Positions 10,181 to 20,553 of a stretch of 30,279 bases of DNA are shown one piece after another. The first letter of the stretch is position 1, and the number at the start of each line of letters is the position of its first letter. The stretch is from Chromera velia (Eukaryota; Sar; Chromeraceae). The stretch spans positions 144,795 through 175,073 of the forward strand of contig JAHBMJ010002097.1 in assembly GCA_018398765.1 (NCBI GenBank), in the 5' to 3' direction. A program made the translations under genes and the position numbers. Under the pieces are notes generated by a model. It was not told the DNA's origin. It was given only the letters and a program-made list of their open reading frames with translations, and made no database searches.

Positions 10181-13113
10181 ATGATCGGAAAGGCTTTCAC
10201 AGCCCTGTTGGCCTCTACTTCTATTGGCCTTGCCCATGGTCAGAACGGAGGGAGCGCCTTCTCGATTGGAGACATGAAAGAGGTCCCGTGCGGCTTGAAC
10301 AAACACGCAGGAGCCTGCTACCTTGGTACAGGAACTGGTTGGTCTCCTCACCTCGTGATCAACCTTTCTCTCTTGTGCCTCTCCCCCTCAATCACTCTTG
10401 CATTGACACTTAAGCCTCTTTCCTTACACTGAAATGCCCAACAAGACAGCAGGGGTGCTGTACCAGCCTGAATCTTCTGTGCCGTCCTCAAGTGTTGCCA
10501 TGTGTTGTTCAGGAACATCGACTTGTGTTGCACACCTCCCATCTATCCATTACCTCTCTACTGTACTGGATGATCAATGCCCTTTCCCCCTTCCTGACTC
10601 CTATTACCTCTCTACTGAACTGGATGATCAATGCCCTTTCCCCCTTCCTGACTCCCATTACCTCTCTACTGTACTGGATGATCAATGCCCATTCCTCCTT
10701 CCTGACTCCTATTACCTCTCTACTGCAGGGTCCCTGACCAGCAGAACGACCCTCACTGTCGACAAGCTCCCCTCCCCCCTGCCGGAGATCTTCACAAAAG
10801 AGTCCGCACACGTAACCAAGGGAGCCCCTCTGACCGAGCCCTTCACCTTCACCCTCAGCAAGATCGCCACTCCCGTCAACCCGCCCCTGTGCGAGAAGAA
10901 TGCCCCTGAGGGATGTGAGCGCTACGTGGAGGAACATGGAACCACTCTCTTCGCCTCCAACAACGTCACCACATGCGCGATCCTCTCTGTGCCTGAGAAC
11001 TTCGCGGGTGTATGCTCCACCCCCACCTACGTGGACGGCCAGCAGACGATCATGAAGGTCGCTGGCTCTGTCGGCGTTGATGGGGAGCACGCCGTCCTGG
11101 TTACAGTCGAGTCCAAGGCCAAGAGCTTCAAGATTCCCCCCGACTACATTGCCATCGCTAAGCTCGAAATGCTCAGCAGAGTGGAGAAGCAGCAGGAGAA
11201 AAATGAGAAGAAGTCCACTGCCCCTGTGTCTCAGTACGGAGGGTCCCCCTTTGCCATCAGAGACATGAAGCAGGTCCCGTGCGGTCTGGACAAACACGAC
11301 GGAGTCTGCTATATGGCCACCGGCACCGGTAAGTCAAGAGCGTCACAGTGGGAGTCTTCTCTTTCGGTTCCAACACACATGGCGAACCGCTAGTGTCGCG
11401 CAGGCATACATGCGCTTCACCTTGATAAACCAGCTCTATCCGAACACTGTTTATTTTTCCCTACGTGTTCTGTTATACCTTTTTTCTCTTCCTCCACCCA
11501 TCTGTATTCTCCTTCCTGACTGACTGCCTGCATTTCCGTCTGCCTGCAGGTTCCATGACCGAGAGGACAACTCTGACCGTCGACCAGCTGCCCTCCCCCC
11601 TTCCTAAGACCTTCACCGGCGACACCGTCTACTTCGGGGGCGCCCCTCTGACCGAGCCCTTCACCTTCACTCTCAACAAGATCGGCTCTCCCATCAACCC
11701 CCCCCTGTGCGACGAGAACGCCCCCGAGGGATGCCATCAGTTTGTGGAGGAACACGGCCTCACCCTCTTCTCCTCCAACAGAGACCTCTACTGCACGCTC
11801 GTCTCCGTGCCTTCCTACTTCGCTGCAGTGTGCTTAACACCGGCGTACGTCAGCGGCAGGCAGGTTGTCATGAAGCTCTCTGGCTCTGCGGCTGCTGATG
11901 CCTCTGGTGAGTACGCTGTGTTGGTCACTCTGGAGTCGAGAGCGAAGGACTATAAGATCCCCTCCGAGTACCTCGCAATCGCCAAGCTGGAGATGATGAG
12001 CAGAATGCAGAAGGAGGCGGAGAAGAAAGAGGAAGCCGCTGCCCGTCTCTCTCAGTACGGAGGGTCCCCTTTCGTCATCGGAGGCATGAAGCAGGTCCCC
12101 TGTGGAATCGACAGACACAACGGAGCGTGCTTCCTGGCTACCGGCACCGGTAAGCAGCCTTCGTCCTCCTACCTTCACACACTGAACTTCTTTCCAACTG
12201 CTTCATGATTGGCTTCTCTTCCTCCCGCCTCTTATTTTCTCAGACGTGCATCTCGCTACTTGAGTCTCCTCCTGGCCTCCTGCTTGCATGTCTACCCTGC
12301 CCCATGCTCGCTGATGTCGCATATGTTGAAGGGCTTTCCTTTCCGCACTCCCACAAAAGGCTAGCCAGCGCTTGTATGCTGAATCATCTCTGGTGCGTCG
12401 CCTGTTTTTGATAACCTCTTCACTGAACTCCTCACTTCATGCGATGATGTTACCTTCCTGACTGACTGCCTGCCCGTCTGCCTGCAGGTTCCATGACCGA
12501 GAGGACCACACTCACCGTCGATCAACTCCCCTCCCCCCTTCCTGAGACCTTCACCGGCGACACCGTCTACTTCGGGGGCGCCCCTCTGACCGAGCCCTTC
12601 ACCTTCACTCTCAACAAGATCGGCTCTCCCATCAACCCCCCCCTGTGCGACGAGAACGCCCCCGAGGGATGCCATCAGTTTGTGGAGGAACACGGCCTCA
12701 CCCTCTTCTCCTCCAACAGAGACCTCTACTGCACGCTCGTCTCCGTGCCTTCTTACTTCGCTGCAGTGTGCTCAACACCGGCGTACGTCAGCGGCAGGCA
12801 GGTTGTCATGAAGCTCTCTGGCTCTGCGGCTGCTGATGCCTCTGGTGAGTACGCTGTGTTGGTCACTCTGGAGTCGAGAGCGAAGAGCTTCACCATTCCG
12901 TCCGAATACATCGCCCTGGCACGTGAGGAGGTTTACAAGAGGCTGCAGAAGGGAGAGGAGCCCACCGTTTTCTCTCTTGTTGAGGCAGGGAGCACACAAG
13001 TTGACATTGCAACAGCACATGAGGAGGACAAAGAGTTTCAGTGTCGGTCTGTGGAGTCTGTTTGGTCGGCTTCCGACGATTCTCCTTGCGGTGGTGTGCG
13101 GGTGGGCCAGTAA
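10181..13113 (+). CDS. Secreted six-cysteine tandem-repeat protein, 660 aa, function unknown
   Basis: Four exons: 10181-10337, 10729-11328, 11550-12149, 12488-13113, with a TAA stop. Every intron is phase 1. Residues 1-20 are a signal peptide ending near AHG-QN. The rest is three about 200-aa repeats, each starting at SPF-I--MKQVPCG--KH-G-C--ATGTG, crossing the splice junction into S-T-RTTLTVD-LPSPLP, and carrying PPLC--NAPEGC and a later pair of cysteines, six per unit. Exons 2 and 3 are each exactly 600 nt. In exon 1 only the first part of a unit is present. The last unit ends in a unique tail of about 55 aa with no membrane anchor. I do not recognise the domain. Even cysteine numbers and the signal peptide suggest a disulfide-bonded extracellular or vacuolar protein. 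It lies head-to-head with the receptor-like gene. Confidence 0.85.
10549..10728 (+). repeat. 54-bp minisatellite inside intron 1 of the repeat-protein gene
   Basis: Three full units start at 10549, 10603 and 10657 and a fourth, partial one at 10711 ends in the functional CAG acceptor. Units differ by a few bases. Each contains CCTTCCTGACTCC followed by ATTACCTCTCTACTG, so the branch-like and pyrimidine elements of the acceptor have been duplicated, with TAC or AAC in place of the final CAG. The period is a multiple of three and the frame stays open into exon 2. Confidence 0.9.
11607..11947 (+). repeat. Near-identical exon segment (copy at 12545-12885)
   Basis: Across 341 nt this part of exon 3 differs from exon 4 at only two places: 11815/12753, synonymous, and 11835/12773, Leu versus Ser. 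Sequence on both sides diverges abruptly. The two intron 3' ends upstream are also alike (CCTTCCTGACTGACTGCCTGC). This fits recent duplication or gene conversion. Confidence 0.85.
12545..12885 (+). repeat. Near-identical exon segment (copy at 11607-11947)
   Basis: Partner of the exon 3 segment, offset by 938 bp. It ends at GCGAAG, after which exon 4 continues as GCTTCACCATTCCG while exon 3 has GACTATAAGATCCC. Confidence 0.85.
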
Positions 13114-14369
13114 AGCGAAAAAGTTAAACTCTTTTGAGGCGCTCTGTTTGAAAAGAAGAAATTGGCTGGACGTTTTTTTGTCTGTCCCATCTGTGTTCAA
13201 ATGAAGACTTGACTTAGTGAGCAACTAGATGGAATTCTGAGTGGAGTGAAAGGAACCGACAGCGTGATCCTGCTTGACTTTCGTCGAAGAGAGCTGCTGA
13301 GTGTGCTGGTACACGCGTGAGTGAGTGGATGGCGATGTCGTGTGTGCCCTGCTTTCAATTGCTTGTTTGCCTGCCTGCTTTCTTCTCTGTGCATGCAATC
13401 GAAGGAAGATAAGGAAGTCGCATGCAGATCGTTGCTGACTGAATGCGAGAACCTATCATTCAATGATTCACTGTTCGTGGTTTGCTTGAAGTGCTTGTCT
13501 GCTGCTGCTAGCTGCTGTTTTTTCGTCTCTGCGTTGCGTTGTTGCCGTCTGCTGCAACGCGCGTTGACTGCTTGACTCCTTCCGTTGAAAGGAGTTTGCT
13601 TGATGGAAACTTATTTGAGCCAGCCCTTCTCCCCCTTCGTGTGTGAGTGGGTGGATACCGCCGCAACGACGGGGAAGGGGAGCAGACGTTCGGTCAAGAA
13701 TATCTCTGGCCGGATGGATGTCTCGCTGCTGCATAGATCGATGGATGGATGGATGAACAATGACTCGACAGTGCTGTGTTTTGTCATTTAGTCATGCATA
13801 CACTGCGGTGACTGTTTGAGTGAGGGGATGAGGGGGGGGAATGAGGCCAAAGTCCGGCCTCATGGGAGGAAGTGTAGAAGTGTTCAAGATGGAAAGAAGA
13901 AAGGAAGAACGCCACCATGCAGAGATGAGGGTTTGTCGTTTCCTTACGCGAAGTGACCGCCCTGCTCTTGGTTGATCGCGATGGATCCCGATGATCGATG
14001 GTGAGATTTGAGTGAGTGAGTGAGTGAATGAGTAGGTGCATACAATCAAGTGCTTCATGCTGGGTGTGAGGCTGTGAGAGGTTGTTTCCCTCTCTGTTGT
14101 CCTGCTGTCGATCTGACTGAGTGAGACTTACCGACGAGTACTGGGTCCATGCAAATGGATTATGTTACGTTTTAAATGTGGTCAGAGCGCGCATGGTAAA
14201 AAACGCACAGGCATCCGCTCCAAGCGGTACCTCGGTTTTTGGACCTGCATGGGCATCTGGTGGCATTGTGAATGACCTTAATCCTTTTTCATCAAAATCA
14301 CGAAAAAAGAATAGCCCCCCGGGAGCTTAGTGCTCCAACTGGGGTTAGGCATCCTCTAACTAACTAACT
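13114..14369. other. Gene-free stretch after the six-cysteine repeat gene
   Basis: Probable 3' untranslated region followed by intergenic sequence. It holds short GATG (about 13738-13752) and GAGT (about 14009-14032) repeats and TAAC units at about 14358-14378. No convincing gene apart from the doubtful open stretch at 14121-14330. Confidence 0.5.
14121..14330 (+). other. Unidentified open stretch at the edge of the AT-rich island
   Basis: One plus-strand frame stays open for 69 codons (reading KNAQASAPSGTSVFGPAW in the middle) and ends in TAG at a small GGAGCTTAGTGCTCC hairpin. It has no clear ATG start, and the minus strand is also largely open here. It could be a piece of an old element. 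No family recognised. Confidence 0.2.
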
Positions 14370-15060
14370 AACTAACTAGCCATGCAACATACACGTATAT
14401 ATGTAAGTTAAAAAATAGTTCAAGTTAAACTTTAACTTTCTTTTACTTTAATTGTTATGTATACTACTTTTCTACGTACTTTTTTGACTCCGTCACTCTG
14501 TATGATGATGATGGACCGTATCTAGCTTGGAATGCATGAATCAATCTAATACTTACTGAATATAAATTTAAAATTTTTACCAGAATTTTGATAAGACATC
14601 GGTCATCTATACATTCAAAAGTTTTGTATAAATTAACTAGAAGTAGTCTAGAACTGAAATCAATTGCATAGTTAGTAAGTGAGTCAGACTGTTTCTAAAT
14701 CTAGCTCTAAATATTAATTATAGTTTTTTACAATCTAGTTTACAATCTCTATCTTACTATAAAAATATACAAAAAAAAATGTACTAAAAATTGATATTGA
14801 TATCAGTTTTTGATACTATATACTTAAATTGATCAAAACAATTCTAGATATAATTTTAAAAGTATTTTTAAAAATTGTGGCTTAATTGATATCGATCAAT
14901 TTTTACACTTTTCTTTTTTTTTACTACAAAGGGGTAGAAGCATAAACTGATCTTCTGTGATTTTTATTTTTTTTTTTTCTCTGGATCTTGCATCTCTACC
15001 GCCGTCTTATAATTTTTTAAAAAACTCAGTAAAACAATGACTCAGTTATGACTGACAGCT
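14370..15060. other. AT-rich island
   Basis: Composition falls sharply, with many A and T runs (for example 14770-14790 and 14960-14980) and no usable frame on either strand. The flanks return to the normal, more GC-rich composition. It could be an old inserted element. No terminal repeats were identified. Confidence 0.6.
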
Positions 15061-16955
15061 AGCTACATCCAACCAGCCAGCTTGAAATATACACTTCGAA
15101 TTGTGGATGTTTATCTGAGAATACAAAAATAACAGCACAGAAGGAGAAAGCGAGTCAGAATTGGAAGAAGACAATACAGAGACAAGAGGAACAGGGAAGC
15201 ACGTCAAGAAAGCTCTCACATGGCTTTTCTGTCAAGCAAACCTTCGACCAGCCTCACCGGTCAGGCTTTCTTTCGACTCGGCCCCATTGCCCGAAGGTTC
15301 GTTCATACACAAGAAATTAAAAGGCGGCACCACAAATGTGCCACATGCAGACAATTCACCAGCACGGCTCATCGATCTGACACCTCACACCAAGAGGTGA
15401 GAGAAACAATTTGATGCGATTTTGTACCGAAAAAAAAAGAAAGGGGAGCAAAAAAGTTTCATGCATAGGTGCATGTGTGTCTGATTGACCAACGTTCCTG
15501 TGCCCTGAGGAGAGAAGACACCCATTCTCATCCTTCTCAACTGCCCTTACAAATTGTCTTCGCCCAAGCATCCGACCCCCTATGGGATGGACAGAGTACA
15601 ACGTCGACCCAGCTAGCTCGGTTGAAGGAGAGAATAAAATAAAAGAAAAATGCACGCCGCATGCATGCCCTCAACGAATGGAAAAATGACCCCGGGACAG
15701 GTCCACCCACTCGACTCACACTCCTTGCAGGGGTTGGCAACCGAATCGATAGATCTACGCACGGCAGATGCATGCATGTGCACGCTCGCTTGGCACTGCA
15801 CGACGATGGTGACACGGCATGATGCAGGTGCACCGATCGAGGTCTCATACGCAACAACGCAATTTATTTGTGGATACAAAAAAAGACATCAGTGTCCAGA
15901 AAGAGAGAAAGATTTGAAGACCTTGACACAGGGAAACAAAATAAGTGAAACCAGAATACAAATTCGTGAATTCACAAAAAAAGGCAGCAGCCAAGACTCT
16001 TGCACGAGAGTCCGAAGACACTCGCTCGATCGATCACTTTGCCCCTCCCTGACACAAGGACAGGACCGGCTGCGCTTTCACGCTAATGAATTCGCACACG
16101 CACACACACACTCAGAGAAAGAGAAAGACAAAGAAACAGACAGCAAGCAAGGAAGGAAGGAAGGAAGAGAACGAAAAAAAGACCCTGTCTGCGGAGGTCA
16201 ACTTGAATTTAAGTAATGAAAAGAGAACACAGCTTCACAGGGTGGAATCAAAAGAAGCCGACGAAAAACGAATCAAAGTGAAACATGAGAGCACGCACGC
16301 AGCTTTCCTCTTTCGCCCCTTTCCTTCTCTTTCTGGGTGAGGACCAATTTCATCACGGGGAGGTGAGCAAGAGGCATGCAGGTTCAGACCGAAAAACAGT
16401 CCTTGACTGACCGATCAGGAAGGCAGGCTGTTTGCACGCTGACTGGCTGACTGGCCGTGTTTAAATTTGAATTAATTGTTCATTTCTTTCCCTGTACCCA
16501 ACAAACACTTTTCTGAATTCGAGCCCTCTACTTTGTGGGGTTGTGCACACATCTTTCTAAACTTGCATGCGTCAGCTGGAGAAGCTGCATGCAGTCATTT
16601 ATTTTCATGAACACACGCACTCACTCACTGACGGACTGACTGACTCACTCACTCACTCACTCACGCACGCACGCACGCACGGGGCTCCTCAATCACCCAT
16701 TGCCCAAAACTCTGCAGGTACCAGCACAAAATTGTGGTTGTTGCAGAAAAGAATCTGCTCTGCACTCAAAGCACCGCGTCATCTTGAGGCATGCAAGACA
16801 ATTAGCTCTTTCTTGTCTTTTTTTCGATTGCTCCGCTGTTCTCCCGTTGAGATAGGAGGATGAAGAGAGGGAGAGAGAGAGGAAAAGAGAAGAGACGACA
16901 AAGAGAGGAAGAGGGAGAGACGGGAAAAGATGCATGCAGAGAGAGTCAAAGAGAC
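15061..16955. other. Gene-free stretch before the CobW-type gene end
   Basis: Several frames are open for 80-190 codons, but they are rich in simple-repeat translation, lack family signatures and overlap each other on both strands. Repeated TGCATGCA-type palindromes occur (15663, 15769, 16587 and 16930 regions). A purine-rich tract at 16857-16930 lies just downstream of the CobW-type stop. Confidence 0.45.
16611..16680. repeat. Tetranucleotide repeat (CTCA, CTGA, CGCA units)
   Basis: Runs of CTCA/CTGA pass into about five CGCA units, in the gene-poor stretch downstream of the CobW-type gene. Confidence 0.85.
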
Positions 16956-18162
16956 TCAACCAGGACAAGCCCCACACTCCTCATCTCTGCAGCCCTCCAG
17001 GCAGTGCTCCTCCTCCTTCTTCCTCTGTTTCTGCTTCTTCCGCTTTGATTTCACCAACCCAAACCCCCCACTGTCACCCGCAGCAATGCAACCACTGCTA
17101 GCAGTGGTGGGGGAAGAGGCAGAGGACCCCTCATGGCGGTGACTGTGTCCAGAATGATCATGACAATGCTCATGATCATGCTCGTGCCCCTCCTCTCCTC
17201 CACAGCCCCCTCCCCACAGGTCTGCGAAGGGATCCTCAAGCTCCCCCCACCTCTCCGGTCCCTTTTCAAATTCCTCGTCAGTCAACAGTGCTGCCTCTAC
17301 TGCTGCCCTCACAGCTGAGTGGTCCATGTCCTGACCGATGAACACCACCTCTTGCTGACGGTCCCCGTAGAGTTCATGCCAGAGGCCCATTCTCACGATG
17401 TCTCTTTCGAGGCCTTCTGGCCAGTCCTCTTTCTGAATGGAGGCCCACCAAGGGTCTCCGGGCACGAGGGAGAATTGGGTTCCTGCAAGGGCAAGCACTG
17501 CCTGGTCTTTGTGCTGAGTGGCAAGCCATGCTATGCCTTTCGCACGCACACAGTGGCGCAGGGGGTCTGTCTCTGTATGGGGTTGATCATACGGGAGTTG
17601 CATCTGGTCTGCGAGACGTCGGAGTCTCATTGGATGGAACGGCCTGAGGGCCCGGAATGTGAAGGACGAAATTCCGTACTCCACACTCTCGGGCAGGTGC
17701 TCCCCCACCCTTGCCTCCTGGAGCCACTGGGGGTGCTCTGCTGCTTTGTTGAGGCTGAAGCGGTTGGTGCCTAGGATCAGGGAGGGGTCTATGACGCTGT
17801 TGGTAGACTCTAGGATGAGGGCTGTGGGGTTCACTTTCGCAATGGTGGCCTTGAGTCGGCCTTTTTGGTCCTCTGTGACAAGGTCGGACTTGTTGAGGAT
17901 GATCACGTTGGCAAACTCGACCTGGAGGGTCAAAGAGAGGGGGGGGGAAGGGCAAGTAGGGATTGGTGGAGAAAAATGACGTACAAAACACAGCCGTGTG
18001 TGTTCGATAGGGAGAAAGCAGACTAAATTAGAGAGGATGGAGGGCGTGTCTTCCCTGGAAATGGGTCTCGGCCTCTTGTCCTCATGCAGAGAAAGAAGCA
18101 ACCAGGGACAAAAACGACCAAGGTGAAAAGGGGACTTGTCTCTCTGTGCAGAAGACACACGC

Positions 18163-18193
<31 letters not shown>

Positions 18194-20553
18194 GAGGCAC
18201 ACACACACACACACAAACACATACACAGAGGAGGGAGGAGAAGAGAGAGAGAGAGGGGGGGCAGAGATCGCGAGAAAATCCGCAAAGAATAATCGCACCC
18301 AAAAAGCACTCACTGAAGAGAAAGAGAAACCCAACACGCGTACAGACCTACCTGATCGAAGAGCAGATGCGAGACCGTCCTTTCGTCCTCTGCCGCTGCC
18401 TCCCACCCCCTGTCCTGCAGCTTCTCCACGCTATTCATCTCTCTAAAGAACGATGCACTGTCAACGACTGTGACCAGAGTGTCGAGTCTGGCGATAGAGC
18501 TCAGAGAGACCCCTTCAGAGTCCTCAAATGTGAACGTTTCTGCGACCTGCAGAGGCTCAGAGATGCCTGAGGACTCCACAATGACGTAGTCAAACTTCCT
18601 CTCCCTGGCAAGATCGGCCAGGGAGCTCAGGAGGTCCTCTCTGAGGGTGCAGCAGATACAGCCATTGGTCAATTCGACCATTTTCTCCTCTGCCTGCAAA
18701 AGCGAGTCCCCCCCCTGACGCACGAGGGTCGCGTCAACGTTCACATCGGCCATATCGTTCACTATCACTGCAACTCGCAGTCCTGTTTTGTTCTGCAGGA
18801 CGTGCTTTAACAACGTTGTCTTCCCTGCACCCAGAAATCCGGACAGAACAGTCACAGGCAACAGAGGGGGGGGTTCTTTGGATGATGTGGATGAGGTCTG
18901 TTGAGCGAGGGCGCTCTTGACGGCTGCGAGGGGGTCTGCTGTTTTCTTTTCTGCACCCGTCTCTGCTGCTCTGTCTGCTGTTGTGTTGTGATCGCAGAGC
19001 GGAAGAGCAAACCCAGCCCCCCCGCTCATAAGTGACTGGGTCCATTCCTGACCAAACACCCCACCCCACTTGTGTTCCACCACACACCCCATGTGCCCAT
19101 TAGACAGGGCAAGCGCCATCGTACACAGCGCTGCGGTCTCCCTCTGGTTGTGCTGGAGTGCCCTCACTGCCCTAGGCCACGTGTACCAATCGTACAGATC
19201 CTCCTCGTCCTCCATGTCTGCGTCCTCTAGGGGACCCTCGGGGGGGGGGGCTGCACTCTCTAGAGCATACAGAAGGGTACGGGCACCCGAGTGACGGTAC
19301 AGACAGACGGGGGGGATGTCGAGAACGACCGTTTCCTCCGGCACCACATCGCATAGTTCTGCAATGGCGCGTTGGGCTGCTGCTTGGGGCGTTTCTTCTT
19401 CTGTTGGAATGACGGAGGGTATCCTCATCCCCTCCCACTCCCTCACAAAACGGTCAAGAGACCGCACCAACACACACCGGTTGCCTCGAACCAACACGGC
19501 ACCCACAGCGTTGTGGGTGCCGAGCGGATCTCTCCCACCTGTCCCATTCACGTCCGGCACACCCGCAGCAGCATCTGCCCCAGCTCCCCCTCCTTGGTTT
19601 GGTTCAAACACGTCGACTTCAGACAGTCTGACGTTCCTCTGTTTGGTCAGGGGACTCAACTCTACTGAGGCCTCGGCCACCCACAGAGATCTTCCGTTGG
19701 CGTCATAGAGGTCTTCTGGGTCACAGACCTTCAGGGAGGGCACTGAGGAGACTTCAGCGTCGTTCCCTCCCTCCCCGCGGCCCTCCTCTGAGAAGTGACC
19801 GTGAAGGGTGTGAGCGATCAGAGGGAGGGGGTCTGATTCTAGGGCGGGTGGAGGGGAGGCGGGGTGACGCAGAACGGAAACACCAGACGGAAAGGCGTGA
19901 CGAATGACGGCTTCTCTTCTCTCAAAAGACTTCTTGTCAGTGAACAGAAGATCGACTTTAAGTTTCTCTGTGAGAGAGGAGGAGGAGGGGGGGAGGTTGC
20001 GGAGTTGGGTGTTGATAAAGGAGGGGGGGAGGCGGGGTGAGACCATGACCAGACGGTCAACGGCCCCCTCAGAGAGGCCTTTCGAGTCTCTGCTGACGAG
20101 GAGGAGCTTCACAGCCAGCTGGCATACACCTCCTACCGCAATCAGGGTTGTTTTTTCGAGATGGAATCCGTGAAGCAGTCTGGCTACCTGTTTGCCCAGA
20201 GCTTTGGTGAGACCCTCAGAGGTCTCTCCCTCAGCATCAAAGAGGCACTCTGCTTCCTTCTTTGTCTCTGTCAGGGGGGATGTGTCAATCACCAACAGGG
20301 GGGGTTTCTCTGATTCTCTTTCGTTCTCCGACCACTCTGAGGAGAGCAGGCAGGATTGAGCAAGAGCGGAGAGACGGGATAGACTGAAGGGGCCGTTCTC
20401 GAGGGACCACAGGAGCACACGCATGCCCGGTACCCCCCCCTGGGAAGTGAGACGGTCGGCCTTCAGAGGACCGAATCCGCCGTGGAAGACAAAACTGTGG
20501 GGAGTCTGCCACTCACTCTTCTCCTTCTCTGAAATGCGGGCTTTTCGGGCCAT
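16956..20553 (-). CDS. CobW/COG0523 family GTPase with His-rich tail and N-terminal hydrolase-like and Nudix-like extension, 1055 aa
   Basis: Two exons, 20553-18352 and 17921-16956 (TGA stop), joined in phase 0 at LLFDQ/VEFANV, which restores the conserved GTPase sequence. The G domain begins near residue 566: P-loop SGFLGAGKTT at 571-580, the family metal-binding motif CICC at 632-635, ESSGISEP at 660-667, and NKSD at 744-747. A CobW C-terminal domain follows (about 817-950; RAKGIAWLA, FIGQDMD). Residues 980-998 are His-rich (HEHDHEHCHDH) and the extreme C terminus is basic, then Cys-rich. Known of the family: these GTPases deliver metals, typically Zn2+, to client proteins. Residues about 18-250 look like an alpha/beta-hydrolase fold with a degenerate elbow (VGGVCQ), and 347-470 like a Nudix fold whose box is degraded (RAIAEL in place of REUXEE). 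The start ATG has a good context (AAGATGG). The intron (428 bp) holds a CA repeat. The GTPase call is secure; the N-terminal calls are tentative. Confidence 0.9.
18155..18226. repeat. CA microsatellite in the intron of the CobW-type gene
   Basis: Two CA runs interrupted by GAGG and ending CAAACACATACACAG, inside the 428-bp intron between 18351 and 17922. Confidence 0.9.

Noticed and set aside
10549-10728. CRISPR-like array
   Set aside because: The units are contiguous with no spacers, inside a eukaryotic intron.
10509-11297. Minus-strand open frame of 262 codons
   Set aside because: Antisense to exon 2 of the repeat-protein gene and to its intronic minisatellite. Its openness follows from codon bias on the other strand.
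11417-12693. Two near-identical minus-strand frames (112 and 110 codons)
   Set aside because: They are the reverse complements of the homogenised exon segments, not separate genes.
15650-16216. Plus-strand open frame of 188 codons
   Set aside because: No family signature; the second half is translated simple sequence (His-Thr runs, Lys/Glu-rich), and overlapping minus-strand frames are also open.
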